A DNA stretch of 59,899 bases from Brachyspira alvinipulli ATCC 51933. GTDB taxonomy: Bacteria > Spirochaetota > Brachyspiria > Brachyspirales > Brachyspiraceae. The translations under genes were made by a program, and so were the position numbers. The notes beneath the pieces were generated by a model. The model was not told the origin of the DNA, ran no database searches, and was given only the letters and a program-made list of their open reading frames with translations. Where the stretch lies: NCBI RefSeq assembly GCF_000518245.1, contig NZ_KI912406.1, positions 1-59,899 of the forward strand, read 5' to 3'. This document shows positions 26,050 to 35,295 of the stretch, one piece after another (within the stretch, counting starts at the first letter, position 1; every line of letters starts with the position of its first letter).

Positions 26050-29000
26050 TTAATTTGTTGTTGTGGTTACTGTAGTAGTAATTTCCTCTGAAGAAGTTTT
26101 TGTAGGAGGAATTTTTATTAATCTTAAGTCAAACATAATCATAAACATACAAGGCAAGAATATAAGGGTAAGCAATGAAGCAAATAAAAGTCCATAAGCT
26201 AATGCCATAACTATAGGAATAATAATATCTGCTCTACCGCCTATACCATAAACAGTAGGTAAAAGTCCTATAACTGTAGTAACTGTAGTTAAGAATACAG
26301 GGCGAAGACGCTGTTTAGCACCATCAACAATAGCTTTTGCCACACCTTTTTTACCGCCTTCAACACCTTCATCTATAAGTTTGTTAATCAAGTCAACAAG
26401 TATGATACCATTGTTTACTACAACACCTGCCAAACCAATAATACCTACAACACCCATGAATGATAAAGGCATTCTGTGAATAGCAAATCCAAGCAATACT
26501 CCTATCAAACCAAATGGAATAATTATCATTATCATAATAGGCTGTATGAATCTGTTTAACTGTAATAATAGTACAATATATACGAATATGAATGCCATAG
26601 CAAAACTGAATGCCAATTGTTTTAATGCTTTTACAGTTTCTTTAGCTTCACCTCCGAATACTAGTTTTAAGCCTCTGTATTGTTTAGAGAAATCTTTGAA
26701 TTTTTCTCTAACAGCATTCATCACCTTTTGAGAAGTATTTTTTCCATATTCTATATCGGCTGTAATTTTTATTGTTCTTTCACCATTATAGTGCTTTAAA
26801 GTTGCAAGTCCGTCAGCAGTTTGTATTGTAGCTAAATTATGAAGATATAAAAGCCTTCTGCTTGAATTTGGAATAAGTAAATTGGTAAGATACTGCATAT
26901 CATAAGTATATTTATCATCAAATACAACTCTGAAATTTAATTTATTTTCAAGCTCTTGTATATATGTAGCTTCTATACCATAATAAGCTGCTCTAGCTTC
27001 ATTAGCAACAGTTGCTACATCTACTCCAAGTTCTGCTATTTTGTCATAATCAAGCATGATTCTTAATTCTTCTTTACCAACTTTATCATCATCATCAATA
27101 TTGATAACACCAGGTATGGTAGCTAAAAAATCTTTTATTTCAACTTTTGCCTGTTTAGCTAATTCAGTTTTGTTACCTACAATTCTAATATCTACAGGAT
27201 CCCCAGGGTCAACGCTTCCTTTTGTATCCATACTAAATATAGGGACAGTTTGTCTTATATCTGTTTTATCTAATTCTTCATTAATTAAAACAACTAGTTC
27301 ATCAGCTGTTCTATTTCTCTCAGCAGCAGGAACCAAATAAACCATAATACCTGCTAAACTTCCTTTTTCTTCAGAAACAACCTCTTGGTCAACCTGCTTA
27401 CCAACTAAAGAGTATAAAGCAACAAGCTCTTCAGGTTTTACAACTTTTGCAATAACATCTTCTATTTTTGCAATTTCTTTAGTTGTAACTTCTTTAGTGG
27501 TACCTGTAGGCATTTCTATATTTATAACTATAGTATCAGCACTTGTATCATATATAAGTACGAAGTTTTTAAAGCTGTTTTGAGCTAAAAATACTGAAGC
27601 TATCAATAATGCTACGAACGCTCCTACTACAATATATCTTATATGTATTAATTTCTCTAATGCTGCTCCGAAAGGTATTTTCATTTTATCGAATAAGGCA
27701 TCTTTATCAAAATCAAGAGGATTTTTAAATCTGCTTTTCTTTTTAGGAGGTTTATAAGATTTGTATTTATCTTCTTTATCCTGCAATTGGTTAGGAAGCA
27801 ATAGTATAGCCTGAAGCATACTCATAACAAGAGTGAATATAACTATTTTTGGGAATATATTTAATATTTTACCCATTATACCGCTTATTGTAAGCATAGG
27901 GAAGAATGCTGCTACTGTTGTAAGAGTTGATGCTAGCATCGGCATTACAACATCAGAAACAGCAAGTCTTGTAGCTTCAAGTCCTTTATATCCCGCCTGC
28001 TTAAAGTTAAATATATTTTCAGATACTACTATTGAGTTATCTACTATCATACCAAGTACTGTAATAATAGCAGCTAATGACATCATATTGAAAGTAATAC
28101 CTGTTACCTTCATATATATAAAACATGCAAACATAGTAATTATCATGCCTAAACTTGTAAACATGGCACTTTTAAAGTCTAGGAATATGATTAATGTAAT
28201 AAATATTACAATAAAACCTTGTATAAGGTTTGAAGTTACAATATCTAAAAGTGATTTTATTGTTCTTGAATCGTCACCCATAGGAGTTACCTGTATATTT
28301 TCAGGTATTAAATCAGCATTATCTTTTAAATATTGATTTACTACATTAATAGTTTTAAGAATGTCTGCATTTTCATTTTTTACAACAGATAAAGAATATC
28401 CTGATGCTCTGTTTACTCTCATGTATACTGTTTTATCTTCAAAACCTTCTTCAACATGTCCTATATCGCTTACTCTCACTCTTTGTCCATTAAATGTGGA
28501 ACGTATAACAGCATTGCTTGCATCCAAAGGATTTTCAAATTCACCGTAAGTTACAACGGTCTGTTCCTTTCCGCCAGATTCCATATCTCCGCCGGTAGCT
28601 CTTACGTTTCTTACACTTAGAGCATTAACAACATCGCTTAAAGCTATATAATTTTGCTGCATTTTTATAGGATCAACATAAACTTTTATCTCAGGATCTG
28701 TTCTTCCGTCTATTCTAATTTCTCCTACACCCTCAAGTCTTACAAGTTCATTTTCAAGCATTTGGCTTACATCAAATAATTCTCTTTCATTACCTGACAT
28801 GCCTTCTTTAAAATGCACAGCTAAAGTATATATAGATTTTTTATTAGGGTTCAAGTCATAAGTAGTAACCTCTTCAACATCTTCTGACAAATCAGGTACG
28901 TTTTGCATTTGTCTGAATACTTCATCTTTAACAGGCTGTCTGTCAGGCAAGGTTTCATCTAATGTTACTATAATGATTGCAACATTTTCAATGATTGTTG

Positions 29001-29247
29001 TTTCATATTCATCTATTCCTGATATTCCCTGCAATTCCTCTTCAATAGGTATAACAGCATTCTGTTCTACGTCAAGAGGAGTAGCTCCAGGATATGTTAC
29101 AGCAATTAACATTTTATCTAAATCAGTTGAAGGTATTGATTCTTTTTGTAAGTTAAAGTAGTAATATCCTCCAACGAATAAAATAGCCATTACTATTATA
29201 TTTACAAGCATAGTTTTTTTGGCAAAAAATACTATAATTCTTTCCAT
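26050..29247 (-). CDS. RND-family (AcrB/HAE1-type) efflux transporter
   Basis: This 1065-residue inner-membrane pump uses the proton gradient to export drugs or lipophilic compounds. It has the RND layout: an N-terminal membrane helix, a large periplasmic porter domain (about 35-330), membrane segments 2-6, a second porter domain (about 560-860) and the last membrane segments. The membrane motif at about 400-412 reads GMIVDNSIVVSENIF, where the second of two Asp in AcrB is Asn, as in many non-AcrB RND proteins. It is preceded by tolC-like and tetR genes on the same strand. No periplasmic adaptor gene is present in the operon. Its substrate is unknown. Confidence 0.92.
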   Translation of the reverse strand: MERIIVFFAKKTMLVNIIVMAILFVGGYYYFNLQKESIPSTDLDKMLIAVTYPGATPLDVEQNAVIPIEEELQGISGIDEYETTIIENVAIIIVTLDETLPDRQPVKDEVFRQMQNVPDLSEDVEEVTTYDLNPNKKSIYTLAVHFKEGMSGNERELFDVSQMLENELVRLEGVGEIRIDGRTDPEIKVYVDPIKMQQNYIALSDVVNALSVRNVRATGGDMESGGKEQTVVTYGEFENPLDASNAVIRSTFNGQRVRVSDIGHVEEGFEDKTVYMRVNRASGYSLSVVKNENADILKTINVVNQYLKDNADLIPENIQVTPMGDDSRTIKSLLDIVTSNLIQGFIVIFITLIIFLDFKSAMFTSLGMIITMFACFIYMKVTGITFNMMSLAAIITVLGMIVDNSIVVSENIFNFKQAGYKGLEATRLAVSDVVMPMLASTLTTVAAFFPMLTISGIMGKILNIFPKIVIFTLVMSMLQAILLLPNQLQDKEDKYKSYKPPKKKSRFKNPLDFDKDALFDKMKIPFGAALEKLIHIRYIVVGAFVALLIASVFLAQNSFKNFVLIYDTSADTIVINIEMPTGTTKEVTTKEIAKIEDVIAKVVKPEELVALYSLVGKQVDQEVVSEEKGSLAGIMVYLVPAAERNRTADELVVLINEELDKTDIRQTVPIFSMDTKGSVDPGDPVDIRIVGNKTELAKQAKVEIKDFLATIPGVINIDDDDKVGKEELRIMLDYDKIAELGVDVATVANEARAAYYGIEATYIQELENKLNFRVVFDDKYTYDMQYLTNLLIPNSSRRLLYLHNLATIQTADGLATLKHYNGERTIKITADIEYGKNTSQKVMNAVREKFKDFSKQYRGLKLVFGGEAKETVKALKQLAFSFAMAFIFVYIVLLLQLNRFIQPIMIMIIIPFGLIGVLLGFAIHRMPLSFMGVVGIIGLAGVVVNNGIILVDLINKLIDEGVEGGKKGVAKAIVDGAKQRLRPVFLTTVTTVIGLLPTVYGIGGRADIIIPIVMALAYGLLFASLLTLIFLPCMFMIMFDLRLIKIPPTKTSSEEITTTVTTTTN

Positions 29248-29382
29248 ATACTGCTAAATCTCCTATTTTTCTATTTTTGTATTACACTAAAAACTTAAAA
29301 GATTTTGTTGTTTGGAGATTAATTATAATAATTAACCTCCAAACAATATATATATTCCTCTAAATCCTTATATGATGACTGC

Positions 29383-30843
29383 TTATTCATAATCAATAGC
29401 AAGTAAAGCTCTGTAATCAAATATAGTTGTTATAAACTCATATTGAAGATTTAAAAGCTGAGTTTGAGTATTTACCAAATCAAGCCTTGATGTTAATAAG
29501 TCATCAACTTCTAAACGTCCTTGATCCAACTTTTGAAGCTGTGTTCTTATTCTTGAATTGATAGCTCTTATTTGAGCCTGTTTGCTTGCTATCAAATTTT
29601 TATATGCCTTGAATGCGGAAATATATGATTGCAGCTGTGTATTAAAGTCTTTTTCCAACTGATCATATTGAGCAATAATTCCATATAATGAGTTTTCAGC
29701 CATTTGGTATTGTGCTTTATTTGCTCTGTTTCCTATTGGATAAGAAAATTGTATTCCTGCAAAAAAGTCAACATTTGTCATGCTTCCAAAAGACTGAAAA
29801 TATCCATCACTATTAGGACTAAGTCCATTTAAACTTACACTTCCTACTAAATCTAAATTAGGAAGAGTACCGTTTTTCATAGCTTCAAGAGTATATTCTG
29901 CTCTTATCTTTGACTGATATGCAATTTGTCCATTAACACTGTCAGCAAAAGGTACAGCTTCCATTTCCATTCCGTTTCCAAGTTCTAAATATGCATCCCA
30001 TGTAGTATGATCTGGTTTTATATTAGTTACCGGCATAAAGAAACTTATAGTAGTTAAAAGAGTTTCTAAATAAATTTGGTTTTGGGCATAGTAATCGCTG
30101 TACATCATAGTTTGAGTTCTAGCATTTTGATAATCATCATTATCTATAAGTCCATTATTATATCTGTCTCTCATCTGATTTTCAAAACGCTTTGCTGTAA
30201 TGTACATGTTTCTATAGTATGCAAGTAATTTTTCATACATTATCCATTGATAATAAAGTTTCTGATATGAAACAATAACGCTTGCATCATCTAATTTTCT
30301 TTGTAATTTTGCGATTGCAAGTGCATATTCTGCATCTTTTATTGGGTATTTATCTAATGTACCGAAAAAATTTCTTAATAAAGGTTGAGTTACTTCTATT
30401 GTTAGAGAAGGCTGATAATTATTAAAATCTACAGCCTGAGAACTTCCTGGATAGTATAATTTTCCTCCCATGAATGAAGTATGAGTTAAATTTACAGACC
30501 ATGTTGTACCAGTATATGGTATTAAAGAACCAATACCTATTCCAGCCTGTATACCAGTTGCTTCTACGGTAGGACTTGCTGTTGTAGAAGTTGAAGTACC
30601 GCTGGATAAACTTCCGTATTTTCCTGCAGCACCAATCTGAGCTGATAAATTTACATCTCCTGAACTTTTAGCACTTAATAAATTCATTTCAGCATTAGTT
30701 TCTGTTACAGCATTTATTTTTAATTCAGGTATTTGATCTCTTATTGCCTCCATATAAGAAGCATAAGTTAATGTATTAGTTTGAGCATTCAAAATATTAA
30801 TAAATATTATTAAACATGCAATTATTTTTATACTTATTCTCAT
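29383..30843 (-). CDS. TolC-like outer membrane efflux protein
   Basis: The 486-residue protein has a signal peptide (about residues 1-20) and a TolC/OEP repeat structure: two halves of long helices broken by strands. The usual turns are visible as NYQPSLTIEVTQPLLRN (first half) and FFAGIQFSYPIGNRANKAQ (second half). The end LVNTQTQLLNLQYEFITTIFDYRALLAID is typical. TolC proteins form the outer-membrane exit channel of tripartite pumps. It sits 9 bases after tetR and before the RND gene, so all three are probably co-transcribed. The absence of an adaptor gene between them is unusual. Confidence 0.9.
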   Translation of the reverse strand: MRISIKIIACLIIFINILNAQTNTLTYASYMEAIRDQIPELKINAVTETNAEMNLLSAKSSGDVNLSAQIGAAGKYGSLSSGTSTSTTASPTVEATGIQAGIGIGSLIPYTGTTWSVNLTHTSFMGGKLYYPGSSQAVDFNNYQPSLTIEVTQPLLRNFFGTLDKYPIKDAEYALAIAKLQRKLDDASVIVSYQKLYYQWIMYEKLLAYYRNMYITAKRFENQMRDRYNNGLIDNDDYQNARTQTMMYSDYYAQNQIYLETLLTTISFFMPVTNIKPDHTTWDAYLELGNGMEMEAVPFADSVNGQIAYQSKIRAEYTLEAMKNGTLPNLDLVGSVSLNGLSPNSDGYFQSFGSMTNVDFFAGIQFSYPIGNRANKAQYQMAENSLYGIIAQYDQLEKDFNTQLQSYISAFKAYKNLIASKQAQIRAINSRIRTQLQKLDQGRLEVDDLLTSRLDLVNTQTQLLNLQYEFITTIFDYRALLAIDYE

Positions 30844-30852
30844 TCACTCTCC

Positions 30853-31581
30853 TTATCTGCTACCAATAGTGTTAATTTTATAATTTTTGAAACCATATTT
30901 ATATACATTTTTACTTCCAAGCAAAATTAATGATGTTTTATATAAAGTATCTATCAAATTGTCTAGATTTACATCTAAATTTTTTTTGACTCCTTTATAG
31001 TAGTATAATTTTCTATCCAAGTTATAATATTTATCAAATATTAGTTCATTTCCTATACCGGAAACAGTAACGATCATATGCATATAAATATCATGTGTAT
31101 CAACTATTGGATTAAAATATTTTTCTTCAACTTTACTATCTATAAAATTAAATAACTCTACAAACCAATAATGCAGTATAAGATCCTTATTTATATTATC
31201 TCTTAGAGTCTTCATTCTGTCTTTATTATTAAAAAACATTGCCTGCAATTCAAACATTATTTTTCCAAATTCTTTGGCTGTTATAAAGAAAAATTTTCTA
31301 AAAGCATCAAATAATTCAAATATAGCCTTTTCAGGATCATCATTATATTCAATTAAAAAGTCTTTTGGATTTACAGTTATTGTGCTTGTATTCAAAAGTG
31401 CCACCACAATTTCATCTATATTTGAATAATATTTATAAACACCCCCTTGACTTAGTTTTGATTCCTTAACAATATCCTTCATTGTAACACTATATGCTGG
31501 TTTCCTTTGAAATACCCTCATAGCTGCATCTAGTATTATTTTCCTCTTATTTTCAAAATATTCTTCATTTACTTTAGGCAT
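30853..31581 (-). CDS. TetR-family transcriptional regulator
   Basis: The 242-residue repressor has the TetR helix-turn-helix at about residues 10-58 (RKIILDAAMRVFQRKP and MKDIVKESKLSQGGVYKYYSN). The remainder is an all-helical ligand domain of unknown specificity. It is the first gene of the efflux operon, and a near-perfect inverted repeat upstream is a likely operator, so it probably controls its own operon in response to pump substrates. Confidence 0.92.
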   Translation of the reverse strand: MPKVNEEYFENKRKIILDAAMRVFQRKPAYSVTMKDIVKESKLSQGGVYKYYSNIDEIVVALLNTSTITVNPKDFLIEYNDDPEKAIFELFDAFRKFFFITAKEFGKIMFELQAMFFNNKDRMKTLRDNINKDLILHYWFVELFNFIDSKVEEKYFNPIVDTHDIYMHMIVTVSGIGNELIFDKYYNLDRKLYYYKGVKKNLDVNLDNLIDTLYKTSLILLGSKNVYKYGFKNYKINTIGSR

Positions 31582-31629
31582 TGTGTTATTTTGATGTTCA
31601 CCTCATGTTTGAAAAATTAATATGAAAAT

Positions 31630-31653
31630 AAAAATGACATGTATGTCGTTTTT
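31630..31653. promoter_or_regulatory. Candidate TetR operator for the efflux operon
   Basis: The inverted repeat AAAAATGACAT-GT-ATGTCGTTTTT (11-base arms, one mismatch) lies about 50 bases before the regulator start and just downstream of the candidate -10 box. Such a place suits a repressor site. Confidence 0.7.
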
Positions 31654-31666
31654 ATTGGTAGAATAC

Positions 31667-31694
31667 ATATTATTATAATTATTTTTATTGTCAA
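31667..31694 (-). promoter_or_regulatory. Promoter of the tetR-tolC-RND operon
   Basis: On the minus strand a perfect TTGACA (31694-31689), a 16-base spacer and TAATAT (31672-31667) lie just upstream of the inverted-repeat operator. Confidence 0.55.
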
Positions 31695-31863
31695 TATATT
31701 ATATATATTAAATTTTAAACTTTTTCATAAAACATTGATATTATATATTTGTTTATACTACATTTTATACTATTAAAAAATATTGGAATTAGCTATTGTA
31801 AAAAAAATTATTTATGTTATTTTAAAAGTATTAGAATAAAATTCTAGTTTTATGGAGTTTTTT

Positions 31864-32199
31864 ATGGATATATCTGTCAAAGAACTTGAGAATAATGTTG
31901 TTATACTTAAGTTAGACGGTGATATAGATGTTTATACATCATCAGACTTGAAAGATGCAATTTTTATGCAGATGGATCTTGGGGCTAAAAAAATAATTGT
32001 AGATATGGAGTATGTTTACTATATAGATAGCAGCGGAATAGGGGTATTTATTTCTGCATTAGGTTCATTTAAGAAAGTTAATGGTAAGATATGTATTGTA
32101 AAAATTACAGATCCCGTTAAAAAAGTGTTTGAACTTACAAAAATTACTAGTTTTTTTCCAATATTTACGAGTGAAACCGAAGCATTAGAAAACTTTTAA
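31864..32199 (+). CDS. STAS-domain anti-sigma factor antagonist
   Basis: The ATG at 31864 follows GGAG by 6 bases; the ATG at 31852 would contain this ribosome-binding site and is rejected. The 111-residue protein is a single STAS domain of the SpoIIAA type, with the phosphorylation-site region YIDSSGIGVFI at about residues 53-63. Such proteins bind anti-sigma kinases in a partner-switching cascade. No kinase, phosphatase or sigma factor gene is adjacent, so the partner is elsewhere. The ATP synthase operon that follows is not obviously linked. Confidence 0.9.
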   Translation: MDISVKELENNVVILKLDGDIDVYTSSDLKDAIFMQMDLGAKKIIVDMEYVYYIDSSGIGVFISALGSFKKVNGKICIVKITDPVKKVFELTKITSFFPIFTSETEALENF

Positions 32200-32322
32200 T
32201 TAAAAATAAAAATAGTTGATTTTTTATTTAATAGTTATAAAATTATTAGAAAATTATTTGAAATTCTTTAATAGTTATGATTTGAATTAAAGTTTTCATA
32301 AATTAAGTTGGCAATTTTTATT

Positions 32323-33231
32323 ATGAAAGAATTATTTTTAATTAGAAAATTTTTTATATTTGTATTGATTTTTTTTGCTTTATTTAGTAATAATATTGTT
32401 TATGGTGCTGAAAGTATTAATGATTTCATTATGGAAGAGATTACAGATAATACAGCCCATCCGTTCTATACTATACCTATAAAATTGGGTCATTATATTG
32501 ATTTTGATTTTAAAATAACTAAACATGTTATATTAATAACATTGGCAGGTATATTATCTATTGCCAGTATGAAATATTTGGCACATAAATTAAAACGTCC
32601 TTTCAAAAGACCTACATATTTGCAAAGTGTATTAGAAACTCTAATAGATTATATGAATAAAGATGTAATAGGAGCCACATTAGGAGAAGAGGGAAAGAAA
32701 TATGTACCTTTTTGTATGACTATATTCCTATTTGTGTTATTTTCTAATATATTAGGTTTAATTCCGGCACTTATAAAACTTCCTACTCAAGATGGTCATT
32801 ATGCATATATTGCGGGTGGAATTGGAGCGAATATTGGTTTTACAGGGGCTATAGCTATAATAGTATTTGTAGTATATATGTTTGCTGGAATTAGAAAGAA
32901 AGGTGTAATAAAGTTTTGGATAAAATTAGTTCCTAAAGGTCTTCCAGTGCCACTTATTCCTATAATATGGGTTTTGGAATTCATTACTTTATTTAATAGA
33001 GCATTTGCATTGGCTATACGTTTATTTGCTAATATTACAGGCGGTCACATAATGATGATGGTTATACCGTATTTAATAATATTGTCTGGTACATTATTTG
33101 TTTCGCCTTTCGCAATATTATTTTTAAGTTTTATATATGTACTTGAAATGTTTGTGGCAGTTTTGCAGGCTTATATATTCTCATTATTATCAGCGGTTTA
33201 TATTGGTATTGCTATTAGTGATGAGCATTAA
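32323..33231 (+). CDS. atpB: ATP synthase F0 subunit a
   Basis: The ATG at 32323 is preferred over the TTG at 32308. The 302-residue protein starts with a cleavable-looking signal (about 1-29, ending VYGAES), as in some other phyla, then several membrane segments. The helix with the essential Arg reads RAFALAIRLFANITGGH at about residues 222-238, and the last membrane segments are rich in polar residues for proton access. Subunit a forms the half channels beside the c-ring. It is the first gene of the ATP synthase operon, without an adjacent atpI. Confidence 0.93.
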   Translation: MKELFLIRKFFIFVLIFFALFSNNIVYGAESINDFIMEEITDNTAHPFYTIPIKLGHYIDFDFKITKHVILITLAGILSIASMKYLAHKLKRPFKRPTYLQSVLETLIDYMNKDVIGATLGEEGKKYVPFCMTIFLFVLFSNILGLIPALIKLPTQDGHYAYIAGGIGANIGFTGAIAIIVFVVYMFAGIRKKGVIKFWIKLVPKGLPVPLIPIIWVLEFITLFNRAFALAIRLFANITGGHIMMMVIPYLIILSGTLFVSPFAILFLSFIYVLEMFVAVLQAYIFSLLSAVYIGIAISDEH

Positions 33232-33239
33232 TTATATAA

Positions 33240-33494
<255 letters not shown>

Positions 33495-33518
33495 TAATAA
33501 TTTGGGGGATTGATTTGT

Positions 33519-34022
33519 ATGGCACTTTTAAAAATAGATCCTGGTATTATAATATGGACTTGGATTACATTTTTACTAGTTCTTGCTGTATTAGGTGCTT
33601 CTACATGGAAAATAATACTAAAGGGATTAAATGCACGTGCTGACAAGATTCAAGAGGATTTGGAAGAAGCTGAAAAGACTAGAGAAAATGCTAAAAAATC
33701 TTTGGCTGCGTATAGGGAACAAATTGATAATGCAAAAGCAGAGGCAAGTTCTATTATAGAAAATGCTAGAATTGAAGCCAACAGAGTTAGGGATAAAATT
33801 ATCAATAATGCTAGAGAAGAAGCTGAGGCCAATAAAAATAAAATACTTTCTGAAATAGACAGATCTAAAGAAGAGGCTGTAAGCAGTGTAAGAAAACAGG
33901 CTGTTGATATTGCTATTGTTATGGCTGAAACTATCTTAAAAAGAAATATTAATAGAGAAGATAATCAGGCATTAATTAATGAATTTATCAATAAAGCTAA
34001 TAAAGAAGATAATGTAAAATAA
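33519..34022 (+). CDS. atpF: ATP synthase F0 subunit b
   Basis: The ATG at 33519 follows GGGGGA by about 9 bases; the upstream TTG (33510) is rejected. The 167-residue protein has one membrane segment (about 8-30) and a long Glu/Lys/Ala-rich coiled coil, the peripheral stalk. It should dimerise and contact the delta protein encoded next. Only one b gene is present, so a b2 homodimer is expected. Confidence 0.93.
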   Translation: MALLKIDPGIIIWTWITFLLVLAVLGASTWKIILKGLNARADKIQEDLEEAEKTRENAKKSLAAYREQIDNAKAEASSIIENARIEANRVRDKIINNAREEAEANKNKILSEIDRSKEEAVSSVRKQAVDIAIVMAETILKRNINREDNQALINEFINKANKEDNVK

Positions 34023-34050
34023 ATATTTTTGGGAAAAATTAATTGGAATT

Positions 34051-34599
34051 ATGAAAGAAAGTAATAAATTAGAAATATTAAGACCCACTGCAGCAGCTAT
34101 ATTTGATTTGGCTAAACAGTTAGGGCTTATAAAAGAAATATATAATGAACTTTTCGAATGTTCTAAGTTATTTAATGATGATGATATAAAGAAATATTTT
34201 TTTGATAAATTAATTTCTAAAAAAGATAAATTGGAGCTAATAGAAAAGAAACTTAAACCTTTACTTTCTAAAGAGACTTATGCTTTTGTAGCTATATTGA
34301 CTGAACATGACAGTATTTGTGTTTTGCCTGAGATTACAGCTTTGTATAAAGATATGATGGATGATTATAATGATACAGTTAGAGTTCGTATTATAACTGC
34401 TTATAATCTTGATGAGGCAACTATGGATAACATTGTCAAAACTGTTAAATGTTTTTCTAATAAAAAAATAGTTTATGAAAAAGAGATAGATGAAAGTATT
34501 GTAGGAGGTATAATAGTTCATATTGGTACTACAGTTTATGATTATAGCGTAAAGAATCAAATAAATATGCTGCAAAGCAAATTTGCTCATGGCGGATAA
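34051..34599 (+). CDS. atpH: ATP synthase F1 subunit delta-like protein, first copy
   Basis: The 182-residue protein is of the delta/OSCP family: an all-helical N-terminal half (about 1-105) and a C-terminal half with the signature [28 protein letters not shown] at about 147-175. Delta joins the b stalk to the top of the alpha/beta hexamer. A second delta-like gene follows after 24 bases. This copy starts with [16 protein letters not shown], matching the family opening less well than the second copy, which has YAKAMFDAATELG. The two are diverged and of different length. Which one occupies the complex is unknown. Confidence 0.85.
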   Translation: MKESNKLEILRPTAAAIFDLAKQLGLIKEIYNELFECSKLFNDDDIKKYFFDKLISKKDKLELIEKKLKPLLSKETYAFVAILTEHDSICVLPEITALYKDMMDDYNDTVRVRIITAYNLDEATMDNIVKTVKCFSNKKIVYEKEIDESIVGGIIVHIGTTVYDYSVKNQINMLQSKFAHGG

Positions 34600-34623
34600 T
34601 AAAAGCATTATAGGAGTATAAAA

Positions 34624-35265
34624 ATGGATTCTATCACTGATAATATTTTAAGCAATCTTAAAAAAGAGGTTCTTAAAGAGATTACCAGAGAAAAAGCCAG
34701 CAGATTCACCAGAATTGTTAAAAATGAAGCTAGTGCTAAAAATTATGCAAAAGCTATGTTTGATGCAGCTACTGAGCTTGGAAAGATAGAAGACATTAAA
34801 AAAGATTTAAATATTGTTTACTCATCTTTGCTTGTTGATAAAGATATATTTGATTTTTTTAGGTCAAATTTTATCGATGTGCATTTAAGAATGAGTATGC
34901 TTAAAAAGGTTTATGAAAATAATATATCTGAAGAAACTTTTAATCTCATTGCTATTTTAACAGAGAGAGGTTTGATAGATATATTATTTGCTATAATAGT
35001 AGAATATGAGAATTTATGTAATGAATACTATAATATAGTAGTAGCAAAAATTACAACTTCATCTGTTATAGAAGATACTCCGGAAGTAGAAGTTTTAAAA
35101 AAGCATATAAGAAGCATGGTAAAAGGAAAAGATGTTCATTTTACTTTTCATGTGGATGAATCTATAATAGGCGGAGTTATTGTAGAGATGGAAGATATAG
35201 TTTATGATTATAGTATAAGGAATTTACTTACAGAATTAGGGCTTTCTATCTCGGATAATGGTTAA
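34624..35265 (+). CDS. atpH: ATP synthase F1 subunit delta-like protein, second copy
   Basis: The 213-residue protein has the classical delta opening AKNYAKAMFDAATELGKIEDI, after an N-terminal extension of about 35 charged residues. It also has the C-terminal signature HVDESIIGGVIVEMEDIVYDYSIRN at about 178-200. An AGGAG ribosome-binding site lies upstream and atpA follows. It shares family patterns with the 182-residue neighbour but little sequence, so the duplication is probably old or the first copy evolves fast. The N-terminal extension could contact a partner that a single delta does not. Confidence 0.88.
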   Translation: MDSITDNILSNLKKEVLKEITREKASRFTRIVKNEASAKNYAKAMFDAATELGKIEDIKKDLNIVYSSLLVDKDIFDFFRSNFIDVHLRMSMLKKVYENNISEETFNLIAILTERGLIDILFAIIVEYENLCNEYYNIVVAKITTSSVIEDTPEVEVLKKHIRSMVKGKDVHFTFHVDESIIGGVIVEMEDIVYDYSIRNLLTELGLSISDNG

Positions 35266-35295
35266 TGATATTTTTTATATTTGGGGAATAGATTT

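Noticed and set aside
27833-28336. Plus-strand open frame of 167 codons within the RND gene
   Set aside because: It is an antisense shadow of a well-supported transporter gene, with no ribosome-binding site or family similarity.
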